Source of the DNA: Porticoccus sp033791605
GTDB taxonomy: Bacteria > Pseudomonadota > Gammaproteobacteria > Pseudomonadales > Porticoccaceae
DNA: 64,000 bases
Direction of reading: 5' to 3'
NCBI GenBank assembly: GCA_033791605.1
Contig: JASJGJ010000008.1
Span: 33,915 to 97,914 of the forward strand
The notes under the pieces were generated by a model. That model did not search any database, had not been told where the DNA came from, and was given only the letters and a program-made list of their open reading frames with translations. Position numbers and translations under genes: made by a program. This document shows positions 28,284-37,151 of the stretch, one piece after another (the stretch's first letter is position 1; every line of letters starts with the position of its first letter).

Positions 28284-29604
28284 AAATAGATTCCTCGCCA
28301 ACAGCAGCTTCCAGCCGCGCTAATGCTTGCTTCGCATCACTCAAGGCCTTCCAGTATTGAAGCTGATAATTAAAAAGTGTTATTTGGCTACGAACCAAAT
28401 TAAGAAAATCGACTTCACTGACTTGATAGCCAGCCAACATGGATTCCACAGTTTGCTGCGCTTGCGGCACAATGCCGCTACCAAATAATGAAAGTTGCTG
28501 TTTAGCACGATGATAATCCGTCACTGCTGACGAAATAGCACCCATCACAACACCCCTTTCATCGAGTAACGCATAACGGTTTTTTTGCAGCTCAGAACTT
28601 TTTTGACTAACCGCCTTTGATTGTTTTCTACCCGCGTACAACGGTATTTTTACGCCAACCATGACCGAAACAAAATCTGAACGAGCGCCACCGCTGGGCA
28701 ATGGATTGTCGCCAGTACGGTCGCCATAGGTCATACCTAGTTTAAAGTCGGGATAGTAATCACGTTTAGCAAGATCAAGACGGGATTTGGCAGCATCTAC
28801 CTGCACCTCCATTTGCCTTAATAAGGGCCGCATTAACTCAGCTTTTAGGTACAGCTCATCCTCACCAACGAGCGAAGGCATCTCCTTGGATATATGTCCC
28901 GGCAAACTCAGCTCATTGGTGGCAGCTCGACCCATAAGAATATTAAGCTGGATGGATTGATTCCGCCGCATCGCCTGTAGCTGAATATCCTGATCCATCA
29001 ATTTGGATAATTCCAATTGCGATAGCAGTACATCCTGCTGCAAACCCAGACCCGTTTCGTATTTGGTTTTTGCAACAGTAATAAATTGGCGAAAGAGGGA
29101 TTGATTGATCCCTACTGTTTCTAGCGCACGATCTAAATAATAAAGCTGCCACCATTTACTTTTCACGTTCTTAACAAGCTGTAATCGAACTTCATCCACT
29201 GAATATCCGGCAGCCTGTGCATCATATTCCGCGGCCTCTTCTTTCAAGTCCAACTTCCCAGGAAAAGGAATCTCCTGGCTAAAGCCAATCTGTAACTGTG
29301 TCATCGATTCTTGAAATCGATCATAGGTGTCAGTAGGAAAGTTCATCGCATTCAAATTGACCATTGGGTCGGGCAATGCACCTACTTGTGAAGGAACGTC
29401 AACCAAGGCTTCATAACGCGCCTGCATTTCTGCAAGGTTAGGGTTGTCTCTTATTGCAACGTCAACGGCCGTCTGAGCAGACAATACTGCCCCTTGTACT
29501 TGTTCGCTGGCGTAGGACGTATCGGCTATCAAAACAAGGTTTATAACACCCGCAGTAAAAACGCATAAACTGGTCTTTATTGCCCCATTAAGAACAAACT
29601 TCAT
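28276..29604 (-). CDS. cusC: CusC/TolC-like outer-membrane efflux protein
   Basis: The outer-membrane channel of the CusCBA-type pump. It has a signal peptide (MKFVLNGAIKTSLCVFTAGV...YAS) followed by two OEP repeats: DVAIRDNPNLAEMQARYEAL and, in the second half, RPLLRQMEVQVDAAKSRLDLAKRDYYPDF. About 442 residues from the Met at 29604. An upstream ATG at 29658 would add 18 residues with no gain to the signal peptide. It overlaps cusB by 8 bases. Confidence 0.9.
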   Translation of the reverse strand: MKFVLNGAIKTSLCVFTAGVINLVLIADTSYASEQVQGAVLSAQTAVDVAIRDNPNLAEMQARYEALVDVPSQVGALPDPMVNLNAMNFPTDTYDRFQESMTQLQIGFSQEIPFPGKLDLKEEAAEYDAQAAGYSVDEVRLQLVKNVKSKWWQLYYLDRALETVGINQSLFRQFITVAKTKYETGLGLQQDVLLSQLELSKLMDQDIQLQAMRRNQSIQLNILMGRAATNELSLPGHISKEMPSLVGEDELYLKAELMRPLLRQMEVQVDAAKSRLDLAKRDYYPDFKLGMTYGDRTGDNPLPSGGARSDFVSVMVGVKIPLYAGRKQSKAVSQKSSELQKNRYALLDERGVVMGAISSAVTDYHRAKQQLSLFGSGIVPQAQQTVESMLAGYQVSEVDFLNLVRSQITLFNYQLQYWKALSDAKQALARLEAAVGEESIYE

Positions 29605-29871
29605 AACAACAAATTCCGGAAAATATGCTGTTGTGAATAAGCGAGAAAATCGTTTCATTCTTTTTAATACTCCACCATCAGAGCACTACTCTCTATCAAG
29701 TGCATCTGTCTATCACAGGAGAAGGTATGAATTTTTAAAGGACACACTGTTAGTGTGCAAAAGAAATCTATACCTACTTATCACTCACCATCATTGGGGA
29801 CAGTCGTTCTGTCATAGCCAATGGAAACACAACCTGATAACAAGTCAGTTACGTGAGAAATGTAGGGTTAT

Positions 29872-30282
29872 TTAATCCAGCCAGACACAAATGCGCTGGT
29901 GAAGGGGAGGACCGGAGGGGGGAATAAAAGAGTAGTAATAGGGACTGATTTTTCCTGTCGTTATCGCCCACAGAAAAAAGAAGCTACAGATAGAAACAAT
30001 CAGCGACAAGCCAAAAAGAAAATCAACGAATTGATGTTGCACCACCAATACACTGTCAGCCAGAGCATCACAGCAGTGTTGATCAGCAGTACTCGATTGT
30101 GGCTCGCCAAACATATCAAAGGCTGAAGTACTATGGTGACTGCCATGAGAGGCGACCATGTCGTTCATGCTCATATCCATGGACATGTCCATTGCCATCA
30201 AAGGCATCATTCCACAGAGCAACAGCCAGCCCACCAGCAGCGAGGCAATCACGGAACGATTATGTGCAATGAGTCTTTTCAC
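29872..30282 (-). CDS. Met/His-rich small membrane protein heading the cus operon
   Basis: A protein of about 136 residues that I cannot assign to a named family. It has an N-terminal hydrophobic helix or signal (SVIASLLVGWLLLCGMMPLM), a metal-ligand-rich stretch (MAMDMSMDMSMNDMVASHGS then HH and later HCC), a second helix (FLFGLSLIVSICSFFFLWAI) and a C-terminal PPSGPPLHQRICVWLD. Ligand content and position, upstream of cusCBA and just behind a MerR-type promoter, suggest a periplasmic copper/silver-binding accessory protein. The start is uncertain: the GTG at 30282 falls at the predicted transcript start, so the mRNA may be leaderless. Confidence 0.6.
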   Translation of the reverse strand: MKRLIAHNRSVIASLLVGWLLLCGMMPLMAMDMSMDMSMNDMVASHGSHHSTSAFDMFGEPQSSTADQHCCDALADSVLVVQHQFVDFLFGLSLIVSICSFFFLWAITTGKISPYYYSFIPPSGPPLHQRICVWLD

Positions 30283-30289
30283 AAGAGTC

Positions 30290-30320
30290 ACTATAAACCT
30301 TCAACCCACAGTATAGTCAA
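30290..30320 (-). promoter_or_regulatory. MerR-type promoter of the cus efflux operon
   Basis: On the minus strand: -35 TTGACT (30320-30315), a 19-base spacer and -10 TATAGT (30295-30290). The spacer ends in GAAGGTT, the half-site also seen in the cueR-like promoter at 23.7 kb (AAGGTT before the -10). This points to activation of the cus operon by a MerR-family metal sensor, probably the one encoded at 23288-23683. Confidence 0.75.
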
Positions 30321-30402
30321 GGAAGTAAAACCACGATAAATGATGCATTTTCTCGGTATAAACATTTTATTCTAGAAAAAACCCTGACAACATCCCCATT
30401 CA

Positions 30403-30963
30403 CTAGACATCTTTCCACTTAATATTACATCCCAAGCTGGGTTTTTGTTCGGACGGTGCCGATACCCCTTCCAACACAGCATCCAAAGCCTCCCGTAAAT
30501 CCGCACCATTAACCGGTTCATCATTACCGGGTTTTGAGCCATCCAACCGACCTCGATAGACGCAATTCAACTCGTCATCAAACAAGAAAAAATCCGGGGT
30601 ACAGGCGGCTCTGTAGGCTTGAGCAACCTGTTGAGACTCATCAAAAAGATAATGAAAAAGAAATTTCTCATTAGTGGCCAGTGCGACCATATTTTCCGGA
30701 CTATCTTCAGGATAACGAGAGACATCATTGCTGTTAATGGCAATTATTGCGACACCTTGAGGTAGGTAATCAGCCGATAGTTCCGTAATACCCTTGAGCA
30801 CATGTTGCACATAAGGGCAGTGATTGCACATGAACACCACTAGGGTAGCGAACACCCCCTGCAATTGATCAAGGGACCAATTTTTTCCCGTCAGCGGCTC
30901 CGGTAAATTGAACTCCGGCGCCCGGGTTCCCAATGACATCATTGTAGACTCGGTCAAAGCCAT
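30403..30963 (-). CDS. Thioredoxin-fold (AhpC/TSA-like) protein with CxxC motif
   Basis: A redox protein of about 186 residues. It has the thioredoxin/peroxiredoxin-like opening LGTRAPEFNLPEPLTGKNWS, a VFMCNHCPYVQHV active-site helix with CNHC, and the cis-Pro loop ACTPDFFLFD. Proteins of this type are cytosolic and of unproven function, probably thiol-disulfide exchange. There is no signal peptide. The start at 30963 (second of two adjacent ATGs) has AGGAG six bases upstream. An independent transcript just upstream of the cus promoter is likely. Confidence 0.85.
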   Translation of the reverse strand: MALTESTMMSLGTRAPEFNLPEPLTGKNWSLDQLQGVFATLVVFMCNHCPYVQHVLKGITELSADYLPQGVAIIAINSNDVSRYPEDSPENMVALATNEKFLFHYLFDESQQVAQAYRAACTPDFFLFDDELNCVYRGRLDGSKPGNDEPVNGADLREALDAVLEGVSAPSEQKPSLGCNIKWKDV

Positions 30964-31197
30964 CATTAGCTCCTTTATAGCTTCCTGCTTTAAATACCCG
31001 CTTATTTTCTTCCACAGCAAGAAAACTTTCTTTAGAGATCGTTCGTTCGTCTGCTTTATCTTCATTAACATTTGAAAGATAGATGCAGACGTTAGAATAG
31101 TCCAAGTCTATACAAGATTAGCAGTTCATCAGCACAGACGGTAAGAAACTCTGATAAAATGCGCGCCTCTTCGCCATGGCATGCCCAAAATCCAACT

Positions 31198-33093
31198 ATG
31201 AGCTTAATCCGTCTCGACGATATCTCCATCGAATTTGGTGATGTACCACTACTATCCCACGCCAACTTTACCGTAGAACCGGGAGAACGAATTTGCCTGA
31301 TTGGCCGCAATGGTGCGGGCAAGTCGACGCTACTAAAAATTATTACCGGGCAAATAAAAGCCGATCATGGTGAAATTCACTATCGCCAACACCTGCGCAT
31401 CAGCCAACTGGAACAAGCCCTGCCTACGGCTATCGACCGCAAGGTTTCCGATGTCGTAAGAGATGGGCTCGCCGAACAGCAAGCATTGATTGACCAGTTC
31501 AATGAACTCGCCCAACAAACAATGGATAAACACGGTCTTAAAGAGCTGGAACAACTACAAGCTCAAATTGATGCGGGTGGTGGGTGGCAAGTAGACCAAC
31601 AGGTTGAAACTATTATCAGCCAACTGGATTTACCCGCCAACAAAACCTTGGCAGAACTCTCTGGTGGTTGGCGGCGGCGAGTAGCTTTAGGTAAGGCACT
31701 GGTCTCCAACCCCGATGTACTGTTATTGGATGAACCAACCAACCACCTAGACATCAGCACTATCGAATGGCTGGAACATAAAGTTCGTAGTTACCAAGGC
31801 AGTGTCATTTTTATTACCCACGACCGGAATTTCCTCCAAAAGCTGGCCACCCGTATTGTCGAAATTGATCTAGGCAACCTGATCAGCTGGCCTGGTAGCT
31901 TCCAGAATTACCTCGTTCTCAAAGAAAAGGCCGTAGAAGAAGAAGAAACTCGCCATGCTTTATTTGATAAAAGACTGGCCGAAGAAGAGGTGTGGATTCG
32001 CCAAGGTATTAAAGCCCGCCGCACCCGTAACGAAGGCCGTGTACGCGCACTGGAAGCCATGCGGGACCAACGGGAACAACGAGCCAAACGTCAGGGGAAG
32101 GCCAAAATCAGTGTGGAAACCTCTGACAAATCGGGGCGCAAGGTGGTCGAAGCCCGCAGCATCAGCCACGGTTATGGTGGCGAACAACTGATCAACAACA
32201 TAAAAATCAAAATCAGGCGTGGCGATCGCATTGGTTTGATTGGCAATAACGGTGTGGGAAAATCCACCCTATTAAAAATTTTGTTGGGCCAAATTGAGCC
32301 CGATGAAGGTTCCGTCAAGCTGGGTACCAATCTGGAAATTGGTTATTTCGACCAAATTCATCGTGAATTAGAAACTGATAAAACCATTGCCGAAAATGTC
32401 GGTAATGGCAAAGAATACATAAAAATTAATGGTAAAGATCGTCATATTATCGGCTATCTTCGCAATTTCTTGTTCGCACCAAAACGCGCCATGACACCCG
32501 TGAGCGCGCTTTCCGGTGGTGAGCGTAACCGTGTACTGTTGGCCAAACTGTTCTCCCAACCTAGCAACTTGCTAATACTCGATGAGCCAACCAATGACCT
32601 CGATGTAGAAATGCTCGAAGTCCTCGAAGAACAACTCATGGAGTATCAAGGCACGCTGATTATCGTCAGTCACGACCGGGCATTTCTCGATAACGTGGTC
32701 ACCAGCGTATTGGTATTTGAAGGAGACGGCCAAGTTCAAGAGTATATCGGCGGCTACAGCGACTGGGCTCGCCGTGGCAAAGAACTAAAAATAGCCGACA
32801 CTCAAGATCATCCCTCCGGCCATATTGTCGATCACGATTCGACGTTCCATTCAAAAAAAGCACCTGCGGTGAAACTTAGTTACAAATTCCAACGCGAGCT
32901 CGACACACTGCCAGACCTGATCGACAAACTGGAAACAGAGCTGGCCGTGCTGCAAGAGCAAACAGCCGACCCAGATTTCTACAACAAACCTTTCACAGAA
33001 ACCCAGCCAATATTAGACAGCTTGGAAGAAAAACAACGGGCTTTAGATATTGCGGCAAATAGATGGGTAGAATTAGAGGAAATGAAGGGGTAG
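31198..33093 (+). CDS. uup: ABC-F family ATPase Uup
   Basis: A duplicated ABC ATPase of 631 residues without membrane domains, acting on ribosomes and linked to DNA-transposon excision in E. coli. The first ATPase has GRNGAGKST, LSGGWRRRVALGKAL and LLLDEPTNHLD. The second has GNNGVGKSTLL, ALSGGERNRVLLAKL and LILDEPTNDLD. A C-terminal coiled-coil (KFQRELDTLPDLIDKLETEL) is the Uup DNA-binding end. The start MSLIRLDDISIEF at 31198 is taken from family N-termini. Confidence 0.95.
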   Translation: MSLIRLDDISIEFGDVPLLSHANFTVEPGERICLIGRNGAGKSTLLKIITGQIKADHGEIHYRQHLRISQLEQALPTAIDRKVSDVVRDGLAEQQALIDQFNELAQQTMDKHGLKELEQLQAQIDAGGGWQVDQQVETIISQLDLPANKTLAELSGGWRRRVALGKALVSNPDVLLLDEPTNHLDISTIEWLEHKVRSYQGSVIFITHDRNFLQKLATRIVEIDLGNLISWPGSFQNYLVLKEKAVEEEETRHALFDKRLAEEEVWIRQGIKARRTRNEGRVRALEAMRDQREQRAKRQGKAKISVETSDKSGRKVVEARSISHGYGGEQLINNIKIKIRRGDRIGLIGNNGVGKSTLLKILLGQIEPDEGSVKLGTNLEIGYFDQIHRELETDKTIAENVGNGKEYIKINGKDRHIIGYLRNFLFAPKRAMTPVSALSGGERNRVLLAKLFSQPSNLLILDEPTNDLDVEMLEVLEEQLMEYQGTLIIVSHDRAFLDNVVTSVLVFEGDGQVQEYIGGYSDWARRGKELKIADTQDHPSGHIVDHDSTFHSKKAPAVKLSYKFQRELDTLPDLIDKLETELAVLQEQTADPDFYNKPFTETQPILDSLEEKQRALDIAANRWVELEEMKG

Positions 33094-33136
33094 AGCGGTG
33101 TGGATAAAACCAAACTAACCTACCCTTCTTCACCCA

Positions 33137-34207
33137 CTAAATTTCTTTGACTTTGGCACTCTCATTGGGTACAAACCAATGCTGAGTGTGATTAACCATA
33201 GCAACCAATGATAGCATCACCGGAACCTCCACCAGCACCCCCACCACCGTCGCCAACGCCGCACCGGAATGTAACCCAAACAGAGAAATAGCCACAGCAA
33301 CAGCCAACTCAAAAAAGTTAGAGGTACCAATAAGACTGGCAGGCCCCGCAATATTATGGGGCAATTTCATGAACTTTGCCGCGCCATAGGCCACTACAAA
33401 AATACCATAGGTTTGTATCAGCAACGGAATCGCGATCAACACGATGGTTTGTGGCTGGCTGATAATCGTTTCAGCCTGAAAACCAAACAGCAATACCACG
33501 GTTGCCAATAAACCAACGATAGACCATGGCTTCAGGTGATGAACAAATTCAGACAGCCGCTGATCACTTCCATCATCTCTGCCGTTTCGGCTAACATGCG
33601 CTTCGAGTTTGTGTCGTGTAATGGCACCAGCAACCAACGGCAGCACCACATACAACACCACCGATAATAGCAGCGTACCCCAAGGTACATGAATATCACT
33701 CACACCCAACAAAAACGCTGTGATCGGCGCAAAGGCAAACACCATAATAATGTCGTTCACCGACACCTGCACCAACGTGTAATTTGGATCACCCTTTGTC
33801 AGCTGGCTCCAAACAAATACCATCGCCGTGCAAGGTGCGACACCCAACAGAATCATCCCGGCGATATATTCATTCGCAGATTGAGGATCAACCCAGTCTG
33901 CAAAAAAATACTTGAAGAACAACCAGCCCAAAGCCGCCATAGTAAAGGGCTTAATCAGCCAATTAATCACCAACGTCAGCACAAGCCCTTTGGGCCGATT
34001 GCCCACATCTTTAATCGAGGCGAAATCAACCTGCACCATCATAGGATAAATCATGATCCAGATTAAAACGGCCACCACCAAGTTCACATGGGCAAATTCA
34101 AAGCCGGCAATGAAGGCAAATGTGCCTGGAATAACATTCCCGAGAAAAACACCTGCAGCAATGCACAAAGCCACCCAAAGTGACAGGTAACGCTCGAACA
34201 ACCCCAT
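33137..34207 (-). CDS. acr3: Arsenite efflux transporter Acr3
   Basis: An ACR3-type arsenite permease of 356 residues with about ten hydrophobic helices. The family Cys run is present as LLGVAPCTAMVFVWSQLTKGD, and the later helix AAKFMKLPHNIAGPASLIGTSNFFELAVA is diagnostic. It exports As(III) at the inner membrane. The ATG at 34207 has GAGGAG 8 bases upstream. It follows arsR on the same strand, and a box like the arsR operator lies between them (34266-34288). No arsenate reductase is in the window. Confidence 0.94.
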   Translation of the reverse strand: MGLFERYLSLWVALCIAAGVFLGNVIPGTFAFIAGFEFAHVNLVVAVLIWIMIYPMMVQVDFASIKDVGNRPKGLVLTLVINWLIKPFTMAALGWLFFKYFFADWVDPQSANEYIAGMILLGVAPCTAMVFVWSQLTKGDPNYTLVQVSVNDIIMVFAFAPITAFLLGVSDIHVPWGTLLLSVVLYVVLPLVAGAITRHKLEAHVSRNGRDDGSDQRLSEFVHHLKPWSIVGLLATVVLLFGFQAETIISQPQTIVLIAIPLLIQTYGIFVVAYGAAKFMKLPHNIAGPASLIGTSNFFELAVAVAISLFGLHSGAALATVVGVLVEVPVMLSLVAMVNHTQHWFVPNESAKVKEI

Positions 34208-34265
34208 TAACACATCTCCTCAATAACACATTATTTATTCATACAAACACGCCAAACCAAGCAGA

Positions 34266-34288
34266 ATATATGAAAAAACACATATACA
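34266..34288 (-). promoter_or_regulatory. Putative ArsR operator in front of acr3
   Basis: A 23-base AT-rich imperfect palindrome (ATATATG, six A, CACATATACA on the + strand). It is identical to the box before arsR except for the six central bases. It lies 59 bases upstream of the acr3 start and suggests acr3 has its own ArsR-controlled promoter. Confidence 0.65.
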
Positions 34289-34298
34289 AAGTTAAATT

Positions 34299-34643
34299 TT
34301 AGCAACAACTAGCTACACGATTAGGTCGATCACCCATACGGGACAAGTTGGCCAAATTTTCTTTCAAAAAAGCTTGGTTCGCTTTATTGGTCTGACGTAG
34401 CACCAATGTAGCCCAGTCCGGTAACGCAGGATTAATTCGGTAATACACCCACTGTCCCTGCTTGCGGTCAAGCAGCAATTCACACTGACGCAACTGAGCT
34501 AAATGTCGAGAAACCTTTGGCTGGCTCTCAGCCAAAGCTTCTGTGAGCTCACACACACAAAGCTCCCCTTCATTCTCGATTAACATCAAGCATCGAAGCC
34601 GAGTTTCATCCGACAAACATTTATAAAACTGAACAGGATTCAT
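34299..34643 (-). CDS. arsR: ArsR family arsenic-responsive repressor
   Basis: A winged-helix repressor of 114 residues. The classical arsenite site ELCVCEL holds Cys29 and Cys31 in the alpha-3 helix, followed by the recognition helix ESQPKVSRHLAQLRQ and wing QWVYYRINP. It ends in a Cys pair (ASCC) that may add a ligand. It probably represses itself and acr3, releasing DNA when As(III) or Sb(III) binds. Palindromic boxes flank it on both sides. Confidence 0.93.
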   Translation of the reverse strand: MNPVQFYKCLSDETRLRCLMLIENEGELCVCELTEALAESQPKVSRHLAQLRQCELLLDRKQGQWVYYRINPALPDWATLVLRQTNKANQAFLKENLANLSRMGDRPNRVASCC

Positions 34644-34675
34644 AGGTCACAGCCATTAAATATCGGCTCTATAAT

Positions 34676-34698
34676 ATATATGATTTTTCACATATACA
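34676..34698 (-). promoter_or_regulatory. Putative ArsR operator in front of arsR
   Basis: A 23-base box (ATATATG, ATTTTT, CACATATACA on the + strand) located 33-55 bases upstream of the arsR ATG. It shares all 17 outer bases with the box before acr3. ATATG...CATAT palindromes of this kind are typical ArsR targets. Confidence 0.65.
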
Positions 34699-34753
34699 AG
34701 AGTACAAGGGACTCAATTAATAGGTGATTTGATAATCACTCCATTTTTATCCG

Positions 34754-35287
34754 TTACTTTATTTTTTTGCCAAAGAGGTAAAAACTTTTTTTGATCGTTT
34801 TAGGAAAAGTGATTTTTGGGTTAAGCGACTTAAGAGCTTTAAACATCTTATTAACGCTGTTGCCATAATTCATACTTATTTTATGGAAGTCCTCGTTCTT
34901 CATAACAACACCAGTGCTGACGATAGATTTCCCGCCGCTTGAATACGTTTGCCTATGCTCAATTCTGTCAATATCTTCAATGTTCACCTTAAATGACCAT
35001 GACACAACGCTGGGATAGCTCACTGAAAACTCTTTGCAGGTAATGTGTGCCTCGTATGTTGCAGGATGTTTAATATGCCACCATGCAACATAAAACAATA
35101 TGATTGAAGCCAATGAAAATGCAGTGACCATAATATAGTGAACATCTTCAGGAATATTAAAATCCGTGTAGTGTTCAAAAAGATAAAGTGCAGCTATATA
35201 CCCTAAAGAAACCACCCCCATTCGAATAAACAAAGAAGATCGCTGTTTCCGTGTTTTTCTAAAATGGTATAAGTATTCGTCAGGCAT
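34754..35287 (-). CDS. Hypothetical two-helix membrane protein
   Basis: A 177-residue protein that I do not recognise. It has a basic N-terminus (HFRKTRKQRSSLFIRMG), two membrane helices (about 22-40, VVSLGYIAALYLFEHY, and about 52-72, VTAFSLASIILFYVAWWHI) and a soluble C-terminal half with a beta-rich start (EAHITCKEFSVSYPSVVSW). That pattern resembles small bacterial PH-like membrane proteins, but this is only a shape-based guess. It follows the thioesterase by 27 bases on the same strand, so they are probably co-transcribed at the end of the putative cassette region. Confidence 0.6.
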   Translation of the reverse strand: MPDEYLYHFRKTRKQRSSLFIRMGVVSLGYIAALYLFEHYTDFNIPEDVHYIMVTAFSLASIILFYVAWWHIKHPATYEAHITCKEFSVSYPSVVSWSFKVNIEDIDRIEHRQTYSSGGKSIVSTGVVMKNEDFHKISMNYGNSVNKMFKALKSLNPKITFPKTIKKSFYLFGKKIK

Positions 35288-35314
35288 CTAAGTTTCTATT
35301 TTTGGAGTCAGTGT

Positions 35315-35764
35315 TTAATCAGCTTTAATCTGTGTTTGAGACGACAGGTTAACCACAGCAAGCGTTAACCTTGAAATACAAGTTAACTTATTCCTGTCAT
35401 CGTATAATTTTATTTCCCAAACTTGGGATTTTCTTCCACGATAAACCTGCTCGGCTCTACCTGTTATAACGCCAGACCGAACACCTCTTAAATGATTAGC
35501 ATTCACTTCTTGCCCAACGCAGTAGTATTCGTCTGGATCCAGCGTCAACATTCCTCCGATAGACCCCAAAGATTCCGCTAATACAATATTTGCCCCTCCG
35601 TGCACCAGCTTGTAAGGCTGGAATGTCCTTTTATCGGCAGGCATTATTCCTTCAATGTAATTGTCACCAATATCGGTTATTTCAATCCCTAGATGCTCCA
35701 ATATTGTATCTTTACTCCAGCTATTTACTTCCTCTAAGCTATATTCTTTAAACCAGATACTCAC
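35315..35764 (-). CDS. Hotdog-fold acyl-CoA thioesterase (YdiI/MenI-like)
   Basis: A 149-residue hotdog thioesterase of the YdiI/PaaI group. The catalytic region FQPYKLVHGGANIVLAESLG has the HGG motif and the family's catalytic Glu. GQEVNANHLRGVRSG follows. Such enzymes hydrolyse aromatic or acyl-CoA thioesters. A role in menaquinone synthesis is not indicated by the neighbours. The GTG start at 35764 has GGAGAG six bases upstream. It lies just after a putative attC site, so it may be cassette-borne. Confidence 0.88.
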   Translation of the reverse strand: MSIWFKEYSLEEVNSWSKDTILEHLGIEITDIGDNYIEGIMPADKRTFQPYKLVHGGANIVLAESLGSIGGMLTLDPDEYYCVGQEVNANHLRGVRSGVITGRAEQVYRGRKSQVWEIKLYDDRNKLTCISRLTLAVVNLSSQTQIKAD

Positions 35765-35787
35765 CAATTACTCTCCAATTAATATTT

Positions 35788-35850
35788 TCGTAACGCCCAG
35801 AATCAATAGGGCCAAACTCGATTGATTCTGCAACCGCTCAAATAACCTAA
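35788..35850 (-). mobile_element. attC-like recombination site (degenerate), site C
   Basis: Read on the minus strand it ends in TTCTGGGCGTTACG, the same 'GGCGTTA' core as the two better sites nearby. It has a strong stem (CAGAATCAAT paired with ATTGATTCTG) and a short loop. The R'' end does not carry a clean core, so the site may be eroded. It lies between the CxxC-thioredoxin gene stop and the thioesterase start, where a cassette boundary is expected. Confidence 0.5.
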
Positions 35851-35906
35851 CACACAACAATAAAATCGATCAGAAAATAATCGCTATGAACCCTTTTACT
35901 TTTGAT

Positions 35907-36140
35907 CTACTTCAACCACTCTTCTATTCTTTTTCTATCAGGTATAGAACCTGAATGCATCAATTGATCATCAACAACAACTGCTGGTGTACTCATTACG
36001 CCATGGTTCATTATGATTTCTGGATTGGTTTCCTTAACTATGTTTACGGAAACGCCGCAATCATTTGCAACCAGCCGAATAAGATCAGCAGTCTTAATGC
36101 ATTTGGCGCAGCCACTGCCCAATACTTTTATTTCTTTCAT
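35907..36140 (-). CDS. Small thioredoxin-like protein with CxxC motif
   Basis: A 77-residue protein of the TM0996/MTH895 small thioredoxin group, with the active site GSGCAKC near the N-terminus and the cis-Pro run GVMSTPAVVVDDQLMHSG. These proteins are often encoded beside PF03773 permeases and arsenic genes and may supply reducing power or shuttle metal. Here it starts 10 bases after the PF03773 permease and forms a pair with it. Confidence 0.9.
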   Translation of the reverse strand: MKEIKVLGSGCAKCIKTADLIRLVANDCGVSVNIVKETNPEIIMNHGVMSTPAVVVDDQLMHSGSIPDRKRIEEWLK

Positions 36141-36150
36141 ACTTATCTCC

Positions 36151-37137
36151 CTAGAGCGCGTATATTATATTTACTAACCATCCTATTGTTGTGAATGACG
36201 TCAGTAGAAGTACAAAAATAATAGCAAGTAATTTCCACGTCATTACTTGTTTCAATAATATGAATTCTGGAAAACTCGCAGCAACAGTACTCATGCAAAA
36301 TGCCAATGTTGTCCCAAGTGGAAGTCCTTTTACTATTAAACTTTCCATTACGGGGATAACGCCAGTGGCATTTGAATAGAGAGGGATGCCAGCAAGAACG
36401 GCCAAGGGTACAGACCACCATTGCCCACTACCCAAGTTTTCTTCAAACCATAACTCTGGTACAAAGCCGTGCAATGCTGCGCCTAACCCGACACCAATAA
36501 ACACCCATTTCCAAACACGATTCAAAATATCCAACAACTCTGCTTTGGCAAATTCATGTCGTTCTATAATCGATAGTTTGGGTTTTATATCGGGGTCGTC
36601 ATTAGAGACTTGAGCAGTTTGGTATGCTTTGAGAGCGAAAGGTTGTAAAAGCTTCTCAGCACGAAGAAGGTCAAGAAAAGTTCCGCCGACTATCCCTACG
36701 GCCATACCTATGAAGACATAAATAATGGTAATCTTCCATCCAACCAAGCTCAATAACAGTAGTACGGCAACCTCATTAATTAACGGCGATGTTAAAAGAA
36801 ATGACATTGTAATGCCGACAGGTATACCTGCTGAGGTGAAACCAAGAAAAACAGGTATGCTTGAGCAGGAACAAAAAGGCGTTATGGCGCCGAAAGTTGA
36901 TCCCATTAAATAACCAAAAAACCTATTCTTTCCCACTAAATAGTCACGAATTCTCTCAACATTTAGCGATGCTCGGATAAGAGCGATAACATAAATCATG
37001 ACAACTAGTAGAAAAAATATCTTTGTTGTATCTTCTATAAAAAAATGAACCGCACCCCCTAGCTTTGAGCCCGAGTCCAAACCAAATATCGAATAAGCTA
37101 GCCAATCAGCTAATTTCGTGAAGATAGATAACATCAA
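36151..37137 (-). CDS. PF03773 permease (ArsP-like), paired with thioredoxin
   Basis: A 328-residue membrane protein of the PF03773 permease family, with about eight helices. The motif ITPFCSCSSIPVFLGFTSAG is the Cys/Ser signature of this group, and the second half has the matching VPLAVLAGIPLYSNATGVIPV. Relatives export organic arsenicals or other metals. The exact substrate cannot be told. With the downstream small thioredoxin it forms a two-gene unit bounded by attC-like sites, which fits a resistance cassette near, but separate from, arsR-acr3. Confidence 0.88.
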   Translation of the reverse strand: MMLSIFTKLADWLAYSIFGLDSGSKLGGAVHFFIEDTTKIFFLLVVMIYVIALIRASLNVERIRDYLVGKNRFFGYLMGSTFGAITPFCSCSSIPVFLGFTSAGIPVGITMSFLLTSPLINEVAVLLLLSLVGWKITIIYVFIGMAVGIVGGTFLDLLRAEKLLQPFALKAYQTAQVSNDDPDIKPKLSIIERHEFAKAELLDILNRVWKWVFIGVGLGAALHGFVPELWFEENLGSGQWWSVPLAVLAGIPLYSNATGVIPVMESLIVKGLPLGTTLAFCMSTVAASFPEFILLKQVMTWKLLAIIFVLLLTSFTTIGWLVNIIYAL

Positions 37138-37151
37138 ATTTCTCTCATATT

